64,000 nt of DNA from Globisporangium splendens (lineage: Eukaryota > Oomycota > Peronosporomycetes > Pythiales > Pythiaceae). The stretch's first letter is position 1. Each line of letters starts with the position of its first letter. The notes below the pieces were generated by a model. The model made no database searches and was not told the DNA's origin. It saw only the letters and a list, made by a program, of their open reading frames with translations. Position numbers and translations under genes: made by a program. The stretch is from NCBI GenBank assembly GCA_006386115.1, contig VFIW01000004.1, positions 434,001 through 498,000 on the forward strand, written 5' to 3'. Positions 9,777-21,184 of this stretch are shown here, piece after piece.

Positions 9777-11374
9777 GTGCGCGAGGAGCTCATGGGGATC
9801 AAAAGCCGCCGGCGAGCAGCCAGAGGCGCGTACGAGGTCGGCCCGAACGCTGCGACGCACAAGCACGCGAAGGAGGAGCCTCTGGTGCAGGAAACGCGCT
9901 CTCCAGAGGAGCAGCAGGAGCAACAGGAGCTCTTGTCGCCGTCGGGATCGTCTTCGTCGTTGACAACAGTGGAAGGCGCCACCGTCGCACCATCGACGAC
10001 GAGGCTGAAGGTGGTGTCGTTCGAAGAAAAGAAGCGCAAGGGAGTCGTCATTGGAGTGGTTGTGTACTCGGACGGCAGTCGGTACGAAGGACACACGAGC
10101 GTCCGTGGGGAAGGGGAGGATGCTGAGCGATTGCGCCATGGCAAAGGGTTCTACGTGACCCACAACGGCCACATTTTCGGTGGCGAATGGGTCTATGGCG
10201 TGTTCCAAGGGTGAGAAAAACAGACAAATGCTGCTTTGTAAATAGGCAATGGAGCAGGCGGTTACGCACAAGGAGGACGGTGGTGGTGGTGGTGTGGTGT
10301 GTGTGGTAACGTGGTGGTTTGTTATCTCCCCATGCTCCCCCATCAGGTTTGGTTCGCAGACGTTTGCGAAAACCGGTGACCGCCATGAAGGCATGTACTA
10401 CAAGAACCAGCGCCATGGAATGGGCACGTACCTGTGGGCGAATGGCGACAAGTATGTCGGCAATTGGCGCTACGGAAAGGTTTGTGAGTTTGTTTTGCCC
10501 CACATCAACCAACTTTATCTTTGCTAAGACTAACAATATGTATGTGCCATGAATTGGCTCGGCAGATGCACGGTGCAGGGTATTTCTTGTGGCATCACGG
10601 CGATAGTTACGAAGGTGTGTTGTGCATAATTGTTGCATATATTCCACGCGATAGAGAAATCGAAATGCTCACTCAAATTGGGTTAATGTATGATTCGCAG
10701 GCGAGTGGAAGAAGAACATGATGCACGGTAAAGGCAAGAAAATCTTTGCCTCGGGCGACTTTATCGACGGTGAGTGGCGGAAAAACCAGGTGAACGGCTG
10801 GGGACGCAAGGTGTTTTTATCGGGCGATGTCTACGAAGGCAATTTCGGCAAGGGCGAGCGCAATGGATTCGGCAAATACACGTGGGCCAACGGCGATGAT
10901 CACGAAGGCAACTGGGTGAATGGTGTGATGCACGGCCGCGGCGTCTTTACCACTAGCGAAGGCACATGCTTGCACGGCATCTGGCGCAATGGCGAACTTC
11001 ACGGCCAGGGTATCGAGCGGTTCAGCTGTGGCAGTACGTACTCGGGTGGCTTCAAATGTGCGCTGCGGAGCGGCTTTGGTGTGTTGACGCTTGCGACGGG
11101 GGAAATTTACGAGGGCAACTGGGAGGCGAACGAGATCCGAGGCTTCGGCGCATGGTCAGCCCCCGATGGGAAGAAATACATCGGCGAGTGGGTGCATGGA
11201 GTGCCGTCGGGGGAAGGTCTCTTCTCTCGCGCGCAGATTACAGACGACGATGAGGATGCAGACGACGACGATGACGGCAATCAAGTACCCCTCGAGTTTG
11301 GCGTATTTAAGAACGGCGTGCTGCAATCCTGCGTGCCATTCAAGATCGAGAAGCTTGAGATTCCGATGCGGTAG
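9777..11374 (+). CDS. MORN-repeat protein
   Basis: Four exons (9777-10210, 10347-10479, 10566-10614, 10701-11374) give about 429 aa. A low-complexity N-terminal third rich in E, Q and S (about 1-95) is followed by some thirteen to fourteen tandem MORN repeats. These have the pattern YEGxWxxGxxHGxGxxxxxxG, for example HGMGTYLWANGDKYVGNW, and the C-terminus is acidic (DDDEDADDDDD) before LEFGVFKNGVLQS. MORN repeats bind membranes or act as rigid scaffolds and are common in flagellar, radial-spoke and junctophilin-like proteins. No kinase or other catalytic domain follows. The start at 9777 gives the longest frame; the Met at 9792 is an alternative. Confidence 0.85.
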
Positions 11375-11846
11375 TAAGAAATGCCGACATCAACAAGCGG
11401 ATGCTGAAGTTTAGACGCATGATGATGCTGTGTAGAGAAATGGAAAACAGCAACATGCCTTTTTGTTTTGTGTTTTTTCGCCACACCGACACGGAGGTTC
11501 TGCATTGAATAATAGACAAACAGTATCAAAGAAAAGAGCCCCACACGTTGATGCTACCGCAAAAAAGCTTTTCTCTAACTTCCGGCTGGGTTGCCAACCA
11601 GTGGAAGAGCGCTTTCACACGCACACACCATCAGTCAGCTCCCCCTCCGGTCCCTATCTGGTTGCTTTCTAAATGAAAAGAGAAGCAATTGTTGAAAACA
11701 GGTGCCTCCTGCGCGCGACCAACGACAGCCACACCTTTCCCATCTCTCCAAGTCACTCACTCAACGATCTTTCAAGATGTCAAACGCATAAACAGGACGT
11801 AGATCTTCGCGCACAGCACCGCTTCAATGATGGGCGGAAAACGCGC
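11375..11846. other. convergent 3' spacer, about 470 bp
   Basis: Stop-to-stop region between the MORN gene and the HABP4-family gene. Contains an AATAATAGA-type A/T patch near 11505 that could belong to polyadenylation; no gene is visible. Confidence 0.4.
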
Positions 11847-13216
11847 TTAGAGGCTCGGGAAAGCGTTCAAGTCGGTCACGTTTGGCACCGCTGGGCCACG
11901 AGGACCACGACCAGCAGCGGCACGACCGGCACCACGGCCGCCGCGACCACCACGGTCACCACGACCGCCACGGCCACCGCGCGAGTCGCTGCGGTCCTCG
12001 AAGCGAGGGGCGCGCTCAGGCTTTGGCGCTTGGAAGCCAACATCGGTGATGAATTGCTTCTTTCGGCCCGAGGTCTTCTTGGTGTACACCTTCTCGTACG
12101 CAGCTTCAATGAAATCTGGGGTCTTGCCGTCCTTGGTGAGCTGCACGGCACCCGAGAAGTCGGTCTCGATTTGACGCACTTCGACTTCGGCGAACAATTC
12201 ACCGCTGCGAGCCGCTTGCTTCTTGGCCAAGTACTCGTCCAACGTGAACTGCGCTTCCTCCTCTTCCTCCTCGACAGCGACTTCTTCCTCAGCGACTGGG
12301 GCGGCCTCTTCGTCGGACGCGACCTTGGCGCCTTCCTGGACTTCGGCTTCGGCGGTCAGCTCGGTCTTGTCGGTGTTGTTTCCCCAGTTGCGGGCTCCGC
12401 CACCTTGCTTCGAGGTCTCCTTGCCACGGCCGGTGCCGCTGCGGCGTTCGAATTGACGGCGTTCACCACGTTCACCGCCACGACCAGCACCACGGCCACC
12501 GCGGCCACCACGGGCACCTTCCGAGCGAGGAACACGTTCCCTGATAAAAGCAAAACAAGAATGGTGAGTCTCTGCAGCACGGGATGCTGTTGGATCTGTT
12601 AGGAGACAGCAAACTCACTTCTTGTTGTCGCCTTCAACCACTGGCGCAGCCTTCTTGCCGCTCTTCTTGTTGCCAGCAGCTGGCTTGTTCAAAGTCACTG
12701 GGGCCGAAGCAGGCGCTTGCTCCTGCTTCTTGTTGACCTTTGGGACGTCTTCGTCGTCCGAGTCCAAGTAGGCGAAAATGTTAGCGTTACGGGCGGCCTA
12801 TTCACACACACACACAAAATCATAATAACAAGTCAGAATCGCCATCTTGATCCATTCCTTCGTTTTTCTCCACGTATCCCAACAGGGATACCTCCAAGCC
12901 TTGCAAAATGGCTCAACAGACAGAGACAACAAACAAATGCGACGAGCGAGCAAGCGGCAAGCGTGCTTCAGCAGGATAAGGGTCTGGAACAGCACCGTCA
13001 AAGAAAGATCCCTTTTCGCTAGCTGCGGCAGACAGCTGTCGAATGTCGAACGCAGCAGCAGACGAAAAGATCGCGTCCTGGTGTTCATCTTGTAAACGTC
13101 TTTCTCCTCATTCTCCATGCTCCTGCTCACTTGCTCGCTCACTCGCTCACTTTCGCCTTCCGCATGCGTCCTGCCGTCCGTCCATTTCCGTCATTTCGTC
13201 TACGACAACGTACCAT
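11847..13216 (-). CDS. HABP4/SERBP1/Stm1-family ribosome- and mRNA-binding protein
   Basis: Coding exons 12619-12797 and 11847-12540 carry NANIFAYLDSDDEDVP (the Stm1-type N-terminus), lysine-rich and RGG tracts, an E-rich stretch, and the family core TLDEYLAKKQA, where TLDEY is the conserved motif. A second RGG region and the tail LNAFPSL follow. Total about 291 aa. The second exon opens at phase 0 with AARNAN and no Met. The best start is an ATG at 13214-13216 directly followed by a GTACGT donor, making a start-codon-only first exon and a roughly 416-nt intron; this exon is an inference. Stm1/SERBP1 proteins sit in the mRNA channel of idle ribosomes and protect them. Confidence 0.8.
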
Positions 13217-14781
13217 TGTGCTGGTGGCAAGGGGAATGAGTGGCTCTGCTGCTTTGCTTCCGTGCGGGGCTCAAAGGGCAAATGATCTGCTCCCTCCCTC
13301 TCGCGGCTATGGGTCGGCGGCGGGTGGGTCCAGCGCACGGGTGCCAGACCAAAACCCGCGAGATCCGCAGACCCGTCCCCAAAAATGAGTGGAAGAGAGA
13401 GCGGAGTGGCGCCGAGCGCGATTAGGGTTGATCTGAACAGCCACCATCCCCCTGTTTGGATAGAACCACAGGCCATAACCAGAAAAAGAAAGAAGCACAC
13501 ACGCAGAAAAATGCCCACGACCTATGCACACGCAGTGTCGGAGGTGGCGCGTTCACTGATCCATGGATCGACGGATGGATTCTCATGTGCCGTGTGCATT
13601 TATTTCACCGGCGACCCAAAAGCATTGTTTGACAGGTTCCATCGGTCGTTCATTCGAATTGTACAGTGACGGGGTGTCTGGATGGATGCAGTGCTGCAAG
13701 TGCCACGCGTTGCAGTGGCTTCTGTCACAGTCACTTCCGGCGGGCTTGAAGCTCACTGTACTGACGCTATCTGCATTATATCGGATACGTGCCAGTAATC
13801 AAGTGCAAGGCTCGATATGTCACAAACGATCTTCTAACATCAGAAGCTTCGAGGGAGATGCTTTCAAGATTCGATTATGCAGAATCAAGTACAGACATCC
13901 AGCCGTTGGAGACAGCAGCCACAACATGGACCAGCAGCAAACGAGAAACACGCCCTTCCTGCAGCCGAAAAAATGCGCATTTCTTTCCTTCTTTATTCGG
14001 TCTCGTCAAGCGTCGCAAATGTATCCTTGCACAGAGGGTTCATGCGCTTCAAAAAGTGGAAGTGCGTTGTGTTCTACATATTCTTTTTTTCCTCACTGTG
14101 CGCCACAAGCGCATCGTCTTGTCTTTTGTGTGCGGAGTTCCCGCTGAAGAATGCATGCCTACAATGTGACAACCTGCATCTCGCCCAGCTTTGGTACCTG
14201 CCATGCCTGCAAACGGCAAACAGCAGCACCACAGACAGCAAAAGTGGAGCGGGCAACAACAGACGCTTTGGGATAGGGTAGCAACTCGCCCCTTATTAGG
14301 GGTCCGCTTGCTGTCCATATATAGAGAAAGGGAGAGATAGAATTTCAGTAATCAGCTTTCACTCCGCATACATAAGCCGAAAGAGACCGGCGATAGAGAG
14401 CGATACCAACAAGCAAACAAACCCCCTCTTGCCGCATTTCCCAGAGGCAGCAAGCAAGCGAGTCTCTGCTCTGTGCGACGACACGCCTCTACGTGAATTC
14501 CCCCATTGTTGAGTACGCACTTTTTGGCGAGTTGTCCGGTTTGTCGACGAGTGCTGTGAGCTGCGGAGAGGGTAACACAATAATTCGTTGTTTGCTGCTC
14601 ACCTCACGCCACTTGTCGAGAAGCGCAAGGCTGCAGGTACCAGACAAGTATCAAGCGCAGCAAACCCACAGTTGTGTGCGGAAGGTATCAAGCGCAACGC
14701 ATTAGCAACAACAGCAAGCTTGGTGTGTGTGTGATACTTAACGCAAAGTTGCGCTTGTTTGCAGGATCTACACTTGTCAGC
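13217..14781. other. long intergenic region, about 1.6 kb
   Basis: Lies between divergently read genes (HABP4-type on minus, PH-RasGAP on plus). Open frames up to 194 codons on plus (13563-14147) have chaotic composition and no recognisable domain, and I regard them as chance. A TATATA-containing stretch (CCATATATAGAGA) occurs near 14316. Probably holds promoters and UTRs of both neighbours. Confidence 0.4.
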
Positions 14782-17700
14782 ATGCAAGACCCGCAAGCGC
14801 ACGAAGGCAATGGACGCGCCGCCGACACCAGCGCGCCATTTACGACGCCACCTACGCGGATACATCGCGCGGCGACGACGTCGACGGCGGACGCGGCGTC
14901 GCGCAAGATCATCAAGTGCCCTGAGTTGGTGATCTCGGCCATGGAACTCGCGCAGCATGTGCCGCTGCAGCAACTCTACAAAAAGGTAATGTTGTCGACA
15001 TGTCGTAGGTATGTTGTCTGTGAGTTGCTCACATGTTGCTACTATCTAACTTCCTAGGGCAAGCGCTTTGAGTCGGGATGGGACGCGTTCTTTGTGGGCG
15101 TGTATGCGCATGTGCTGCTCTACTACGAGAGCGAGCGGGACGCGGTGCCGCGCGGCGTCGTGCCGCTCGCCGGCAGCCGCGTCAAAGCCGTCGACCGCAT
15201 CTTCAAGACCAGCAGCAGCGGCAGCGACGCCGCGGCCGAGGACTGCGGTCCGTGCTGGCAGCTCACGTCGCGCGCCGGCCGCGTGCTGCTCTTCCGGTCG
15301 CCGTCGCTGGCCAACCGCCAGTCGTGGCTCGAGCGCGTGCTCGGCAGCATTGCGGCGACGGAACCGCACTCAGCATCAGCATCGTCGTTGCACCGGTATC
15401 CACATCACCACACTGCGCCGCTGTCGTCGTCTGTGGTGCTCGTACGTGGACGCAGCCACTCGGGTCACCACCGCAGCTCGTTTGAAAGCGCGTTGGCGCA
15501 CAACTACCCTGTGGCGAGTCGAAGGCGCCGGTCGACGTCGCGGTTGTCGCTGGACGAGACGCAGTTGGTTACGACGACGACGACGACGACGACGCATGGC
15601 GGACGCCGCGCCAGCGCCAGCGATATCAGCAGCAGCACGATCGTGCACCGCCGTCGTCGCCCAAGCCGTGAGGCTGCGGCTGTGGCGGCAGCGGCTGTCG
15701 CCGTTGATGTCGGCCACGAAGTCTCCGAGATGCTGCGCGACGCGATGCAGCTCGTGAAGCAGCAGAAGCTCGAGATCGAAGAGCTCAAGCGGCAGCTGCA
15801 GTGCGCGATCACGCAGCCGTGGCCGATGGTCGACGCCTTCGACGACACCGCGTTTGTAGCCGCTGTAGTCGACAGTGCGCATGATTCGCAGCTTCTGAAG
15901 CAAGACGCAGAAGAAGAGAAACGTCAGATCGTAGCACCAGACGACACCAGAGACATCGATATTGACGAGAGCGAAGAGAATGGCGTTAAGCAAGACACGG
16001 CCGCGCCAAAAGAGCCTGACGAGGAAAGCGCACCGTTATACCCAGCAGCAGCGTCGGCAGAGGAAGAGAAGAAAGAGAAGGAAGACCTGCATGTCGTTGT
16101 CCCGGCAGCGCCGCTCTCGGCGCCAGCAGCTCTCGCTGGGTCGTCCCAGGATACAGACGCGACGCTCCCTTCAACTAACGAAACCAAGCCTGAAGCTGCA
16201 ACCACGCCATTCTCGGCATCGTCCATGTATCCTCTTCCCAAGCGTGCTGGCAGCTTTGGTGGTAGTGGCGTCGCTGGCATCACGGGCGGAAACGAGTACC
16301 TGCAGCAGCAAGCGATGGAACTCGCCGAGATCGCGCGCAACCTGCAGTCAAGTTTCCGGACCGATTTTCGACAGCAATTGCCTGCTAAACCGCCTGCCGA
16401 GAGCGCTCCAAGTTCCGCATCGACCTACGTTGGTATGTATCTATCATGTTTACTCGCTTTGCCTGAGTTGTTGCCTCTGATTTTGACTTGCGACTTTGCG
16501 TTTTGTTTGTTTATAGACTCGTTTGGCCAGTTGAACACGTCTACGAGTGATTTGCTCAATGAAGATATGTTTTCCTTTGACCAGAGCCATCTCTTTGACG
16601 ACGATGATGATGACGAGGGCGATTACGAGCGGCTGTCCGAGTTTGACGAGGTCTCTTGCCTCCTATGCTTTCGCTTTTGCTGCTCTGATGGATTTGGTCT
16701 CTTATAAACGCTCCTCTTTCTCTCTCTATTTGCTGTAGTCGGACGAGCATTTCCTCGAGGCGAATGGCATCTTGGACTCGATCCACCAAGTGATGAAGGA
16801 CTTTATCGTGACGGCTCAACCCGAGACGAAGCAACCGACCGACCAGATTATTATAAGCGACGACGTCATCGCCGAGATCCGGCAGGGCATCGAGCGGAAG
16901 GATGCCGAAGAAGCGCGGCGCCTGCGGAACCTGCGGTCGCTTTCCGAGCACGGCAGCGAGATGTCTGACTTTGTGTAAGGCGGAGAATGTGCATTGTGGG
17001 ACGTCATCAACGGTTTCTCACAAAGGTGTCTTGGTTTACGTTGTGCATATAGGAGCGGACCGGATTCATCATTACAGCGCGCGAAATCGGCGCGCGATTT
17101 CATGACGGACTACGGCGTGGGGGTAATGACTTTGTGTGTTTCTCGCCCACACAGCAAACGCTACAGCTTGCTGACAATGCGTTATATATTGGCATTGTGT
17201 GCAGGGCGGTGCGAAGATGTCACGGCCGCGACGCGATCTTGGCACGCTGGTGGTCGAAGACACCATGGCTGTCGTCTCGTCAGTGCTGCAAACGGCAGCC
17301 AGAGAAGAAAAGGTGATTGACTCTATGCAACTACTCAAGCTGACTTTTCGCAATTGATAGGCGCTAACTGCCGCTTTGTATGTGTGTGCCTGTAGATGAT
17401 CCTTCTGTATCCGTTGCTTCGGCTCTTTGGGTGCCACAACCGGCTGAGTCGACTCATTCAATGGGCGATCGAGATGGAGGTCGCGTCGGTGTTCAATGTC
17501 GCGACGCTGTTCCGGTCCGACGACTACGCGAGTCGCCTCGTGTCGTCCTACAGCAAATCCGTCGGCTCGGATTTCCTTCACGTCGTGCTCAAGGACCCGA
17601 TTCGCGAGATTTTCGCACTCAAGATCGCGGATCTTGAACTGAACCCAGACAAACTCGAAGGTCTTCGAGAAGAGGGCAGCGTGAAGAAAAATGCCGATAA

Positions 17701-18791
17701 CCTCATGCGTGCGTGTCAGCACATCCTCGATGCGATTCTGAGGAATGCCCACTTGGTACGTTGCGAGCCACTCGACCTGAAGGCTTAATGGAACCGTTTT
17801 CTCATGGCAACATCACTTTCGGTCGTTTATCTTTACAGATTCCAGTGTCGTATTACCACATTTGCTCGCATCTGAACGCCAGGGTGATCCGGCGATTTGA
17901 CGGTTCCTTTGAGGGCATCGCGCACGAAGACCCAGCTACGCTGACTCGAGTAAGTTGCCGCTAAATTCTTGTCCCCTTATATCACGGCACTGAGGAGCTG
18001 AGTGACAATTTTGCTTCGTTTGTGTCTTTAGTCTGTCATCGGTGGCTTTTTGTTTCTCCGATTCGTGTGTCCAGCCATGACGACACCGCATTTGTACAAC
18101 CTCGTGGATAAGGAACCGCCGTCGGAGACGCGTCGCGTGCTCGTGCTGATCACCAAATTGCTGTTTAAGACCGCGACCTGTGTCATGTTTGGCGAGAGAG
18201 AACCACAGTTCAAGTAAGAGCACTGCGTGTTGAATCCCCCACTATCTCTGTGGATGGCATGTCTTGACAAACTCTGTTGCCATCTATGTGTATGTTAGGA
18301 TTTTGAATCCGTTTATCGAGCGCAATTCGCCGGCGATCCAGCAACTCTTTGTCGAGCTGTCGACGCCGCCTGACAAGGACATTGACGAGTGCTTTGCTGC
18401 TGACAGTCGCGGCATTTTCTCGGACGTCCCGCCGTTGCAACTGGAAAGCGACATGGCAGTGGTACGTCAATGTGGCTCCTCGATGTTACTCTAGCCTTCC
18501 CATATGCTGATCGAATGCTGTGTCCGTTGCGCTTGCGTCTACATGATTTAGATCCGCACGATTGCTGAGAAGAACTTGACCTCGATCGCAGCAAAGCTCA
18601 CGACCTCGGGCTGCTCCAAGCAGATCACAAGCGAGTTCCAAGTCGCAGTGCTGGCGCCTCCGGAACCTCGCGACGTGGCCGTGGATCCGTTCCTGATACA
18701 GAAAAACATGCCGAAAGTCACAAGGAAGCTCTCGAATATGAAGTTTTTGAGCTTTGGCAAGCGGACGCGGAAATCGCAGACAGAAATGTAA
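14782..18791 (+). CDS. PH domain - RasGAP protein
   Basis: Ras GTPase-activating protein of 1060 aa from eleven exons: 14782-14985, 15058-16432, 16517-16650, 16739-16974, 17053-17122, 17205-17312, 17396-17755, 17839-17949, 18032-18213, 18299-18461 and 18552-18791. A PH domain spans roughly residues 48-155 (YKKGKRFESGWDAFFVGVYA to QSWLERVLG) and may bind phosphoinositides. A long S/T-, A- and E-rich linker includes a short coiled coil (LVKQQKLEIEELKRQLQ). The RasGAP domain begins at LLYPLLRLFGCHNRL and has the arginine-finger loop ATLFRSDDYAS and the signature GGFLFLRFVCPA, so it should be catalytically competent. It would switch Ras off, opposite to the RasGEF at the left edge. A (ACG)8 run at 15571-15594 encodes a Thr tract in the linker. 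Confidence 0.9.
15571..15594 (+). repeat. (ACG)8 trinucleotide microsatellite in coding sequence
   Basis: Eight perfect ACG units encode a threonine run in the disordered linker of the RasGAP protein. Length polymorphism between isolates would be tolerated in frame. Confidence 0.9.
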
Positions 18792-18967
18792 GCCAACATG
18801 CGCGTGCGAAAAGAAGCATAATGATAATGAGAGGAATCTTGAAAACACCATCAGAGCGAGAGGTTTTGTCCACGCGCTTGCTTCTATTGGCCCAGATACC
18901 CTAATGTCCTTCCATTGTCTTGTGCGCTGGCAACTTGAATTCTGTTTGTTTGGTTTTTTAAATATCT

Positions 18968-19695
18968 CTACGCTTTGCTGCTGACGCGGCTACTGACCGT
19001 CGGCTGCTGCTGCTCTGGTTCATCCGGCGTGATTGTGTCCTTGGCCTCGTCCGTCTCCGCCCACACTACAAAAGAGAGAACATCACAGCCATAACAAAGA
19101 CAAAGTGGCGTTGGTGTGGATAGCAGAGAAGAGGAAATTCGCATATGCCTCAAGAAGGGACGGCTTCGTACCTGGTTTCCGCGCGCCAAGCTTTGGTTTA
19201 TCAGGCTTCGCGATGGACACACGCAGCGTTCTCCCAAACAACTCGGACTCTGCATGCATGCACGCGAAAATGAGAACAATACACACAAACAACAGCAACA
19301 TTATGAGCCACGCATTCGTCTCTTCATGGCAGACGCCATTCGTACTGCACCCCCTTCCACACACGTACCGTCCATATTATCCATCGCTTCCTGGGCATCT
19401 GCTGGGTCTTCATACTCGACGAATCCAAAGCCCTTGCTGCTTTCTACACAAGCATTCAAGCGCATGGGGAAAACGATCCGTCAGATCCGCTCGCATTTTT
19501 CCAACAAACAACCAAGCGAATGCTTCATGCTGTCGTCGTTCTCTACGTACGCGTCGCGTAGTCCATGGGCACTTGCACACCCTTGAGCGGTCCGAAGGGC
19601 ACGAACGCCGCGTACAACATCTGCTCCGTGACCTGCTTCTCCAGCCCGCCCACGTACAGCGTGCGCTTGTTCTTCTTGTCCATTGCCGCCGCCAT
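18968..19695 (-). CDS. RRM protein resembling the RNA-binding half of cyclophilin E
   Basis: Four exons on minus, about 136 aa. The start MAAAMDKKNKRTLYVGGLEK carries RNP2 (LYVGGL), the middle KGFGFVEYEDPADAQEAMDNM carries RNP1 (GFGFVEY), and ESELFGRTLRVSIAKPDKP follows, ending PVW before an acidic/serine tail. The order and wording (AAFVPFGPLKGVQVPMDY, NM..ESELFGRTLRV, KPxxPVW) closely match the RRM of PPIE/CYP33. In that family the RRM is followed by a peptidyl-prolyl isomerase domain; here only about 30 residues follow PVW before a stop, so the enzyme half is absent. Probably a nuclear, splicing- or chromatin-linked RNA-binding protein. Divergent from V-ATPase c'' (starts 265 bp apart). 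Confidence 0.8.
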
Positions 19696-19960
19696 GTGTG
19701 CTCTTTTTGGGTCAATCTAATGGCGCTCTTCCAAGATGCGATGTGATCCGAAGGTCGTTCGAGTGTGATATCACTACCATGAGCGACAGATCAATATGTT
19801 GTGCGGAAATTACATGTTGCGTACGGTAGTATGATCTTTTTTTGTTGCTTTCTCCTTTGGAAGAAACGTCCGACCCAGAAAGCGCACACGCAGTCAAAGC
19901 ATTCAAAGCAGCAGCGACGCCGCGGAACAAGCGCCGTTTACGCCAGAACAGAGGACGAGG

Positions 19961-20915
19961 ATGAGCGCTGCGACCGACGAGTTGTTTAACCAAGGTATGT
20001 GGCTACTTGCTCGCGAAAAATGCACCGCAACTGGCTTCGTGTTGGAGGAGGGAGAGGAGGAGAAGCGGATGCATGCCAACGCTGCTTTTCTCTAAAAGCT
20101 GCGTATCTTGTGGTGCGGACGGCTAAGCGAATGGTCTTACGTGTATATCATTTTAGGATGGGGCGACGTGCTGAGCAGCATCTCGCCGTATGCGTGGGGG
20201 AGCATGGGCGTCGCTTTTGGTTTGGGCTTTTCCATCGTCGGAGCCGCATGGTAACGCAACTATTGCCTTGAGCTGTCTTACACGGAGAGCTCCAACTGAC
20301 TGATTTTAATGATGCTAACTATGCCAACAGGGGTATCTTCTTGACGGGCTCGAGTCTATTGGGTGCATCGGTGAAGGCGCCACGTGTTCGCTCGAAGAAC
20401 TTAGTCAGGTACGTACGCATTGCAGGTGAAAACTCGATAAGCAACTGCCACTAACGTGTATGACTTGCCTGTATGCGCAGCATCATTTTCTGTGAAGCGA
20501 CCGCTATTTATGGTGTCATCATTGCCATTATCCTCCAGAGTAAGATGAATCAGCCAGCACTCCGCAATGCGGGCGACGAGCCCATCAACGAGGCGTCGCT
20601 CTATTTCGCCGGGTATGCGGTCTTTGGTGCTGGTATCGCTGTGGGTCTCACGAACGTTGCGAGCGGGTACGTGCATTGAATAGTGATGAGATCACTAGAG
20701 GAACGTGGGAAGACTGAAGCTAAATGGCGTTCTTGTTTGTGTATGTAACTAGGATCTCGGTGGGGATCGCAGGAAGCAGTTGTGTGTTGGCGGATGCGCA
20801 GAACGCGACGTTGTACGTGAAGATCCTGATTGTGGAGATTTTCGCGAGTGCGTTGGGCATCTTCGGCGTCATCGTCGGCATCATCCTGTCCAATAACGCC
20901 GAGTTCCCCAAGTAA
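19961..20915 (+). CDS. V-type proton ATPase proteolipid subunit c''
   Basis: Membrane-embedded rotor subunit of the vacuolar proton pump. Starts [21 protein letters not shown] and is built from five short exons. Hydrophobic helices: [57 protein letters not shown] and [21 protein letters not shown] glutamate sits in the helix FCEATAIYG and in LIVEIF; these are the proton-carrying positions of the c/c'' family. The N-terminal helix ahead of the four-helix core (WGSMG...GSSLLGASV) marks c'' (VMA16 type) rather than c. Introns fall between helices, all GT-AG. Confidence 0.93.
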
Positions 20916-21184
20916 AACGGCAAACAAACACAAGCTTGCAACGAAATATGCACTCAAGCACCTGCTGAAAGTGCACGCGACACTAGCAAGAGCAAGCAAA
21001 TATGTTTTCGTTTTCCTGGAACTTTCAGCTCGACGATATGTCGTGCTGGAGTCTCTTGGAAAATATCAAAAGCAGAGCCACCATTTTCAATATATTCTCT
21101 ATCCATGAAACGATACTGAAGCATGTCTGTATGGTGTTTGCCGGTCTTAGATGCCATCGTCTTGTTTGTTGAGGGAGAACGCTG

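Noticed and set aside
11673..12602. 309-codon plus-strand frame
   Set aside because: Antisense to the HABP4/Stm1-type exon; Thr/Ala repeats mirror the RGG box.
13563..14147. 194-codon plus-strand frame in the 1.6-kb spacer
   Set aside because: Erratic composition, many Cys/His/Ser, no splice support and no domain; likely chance.
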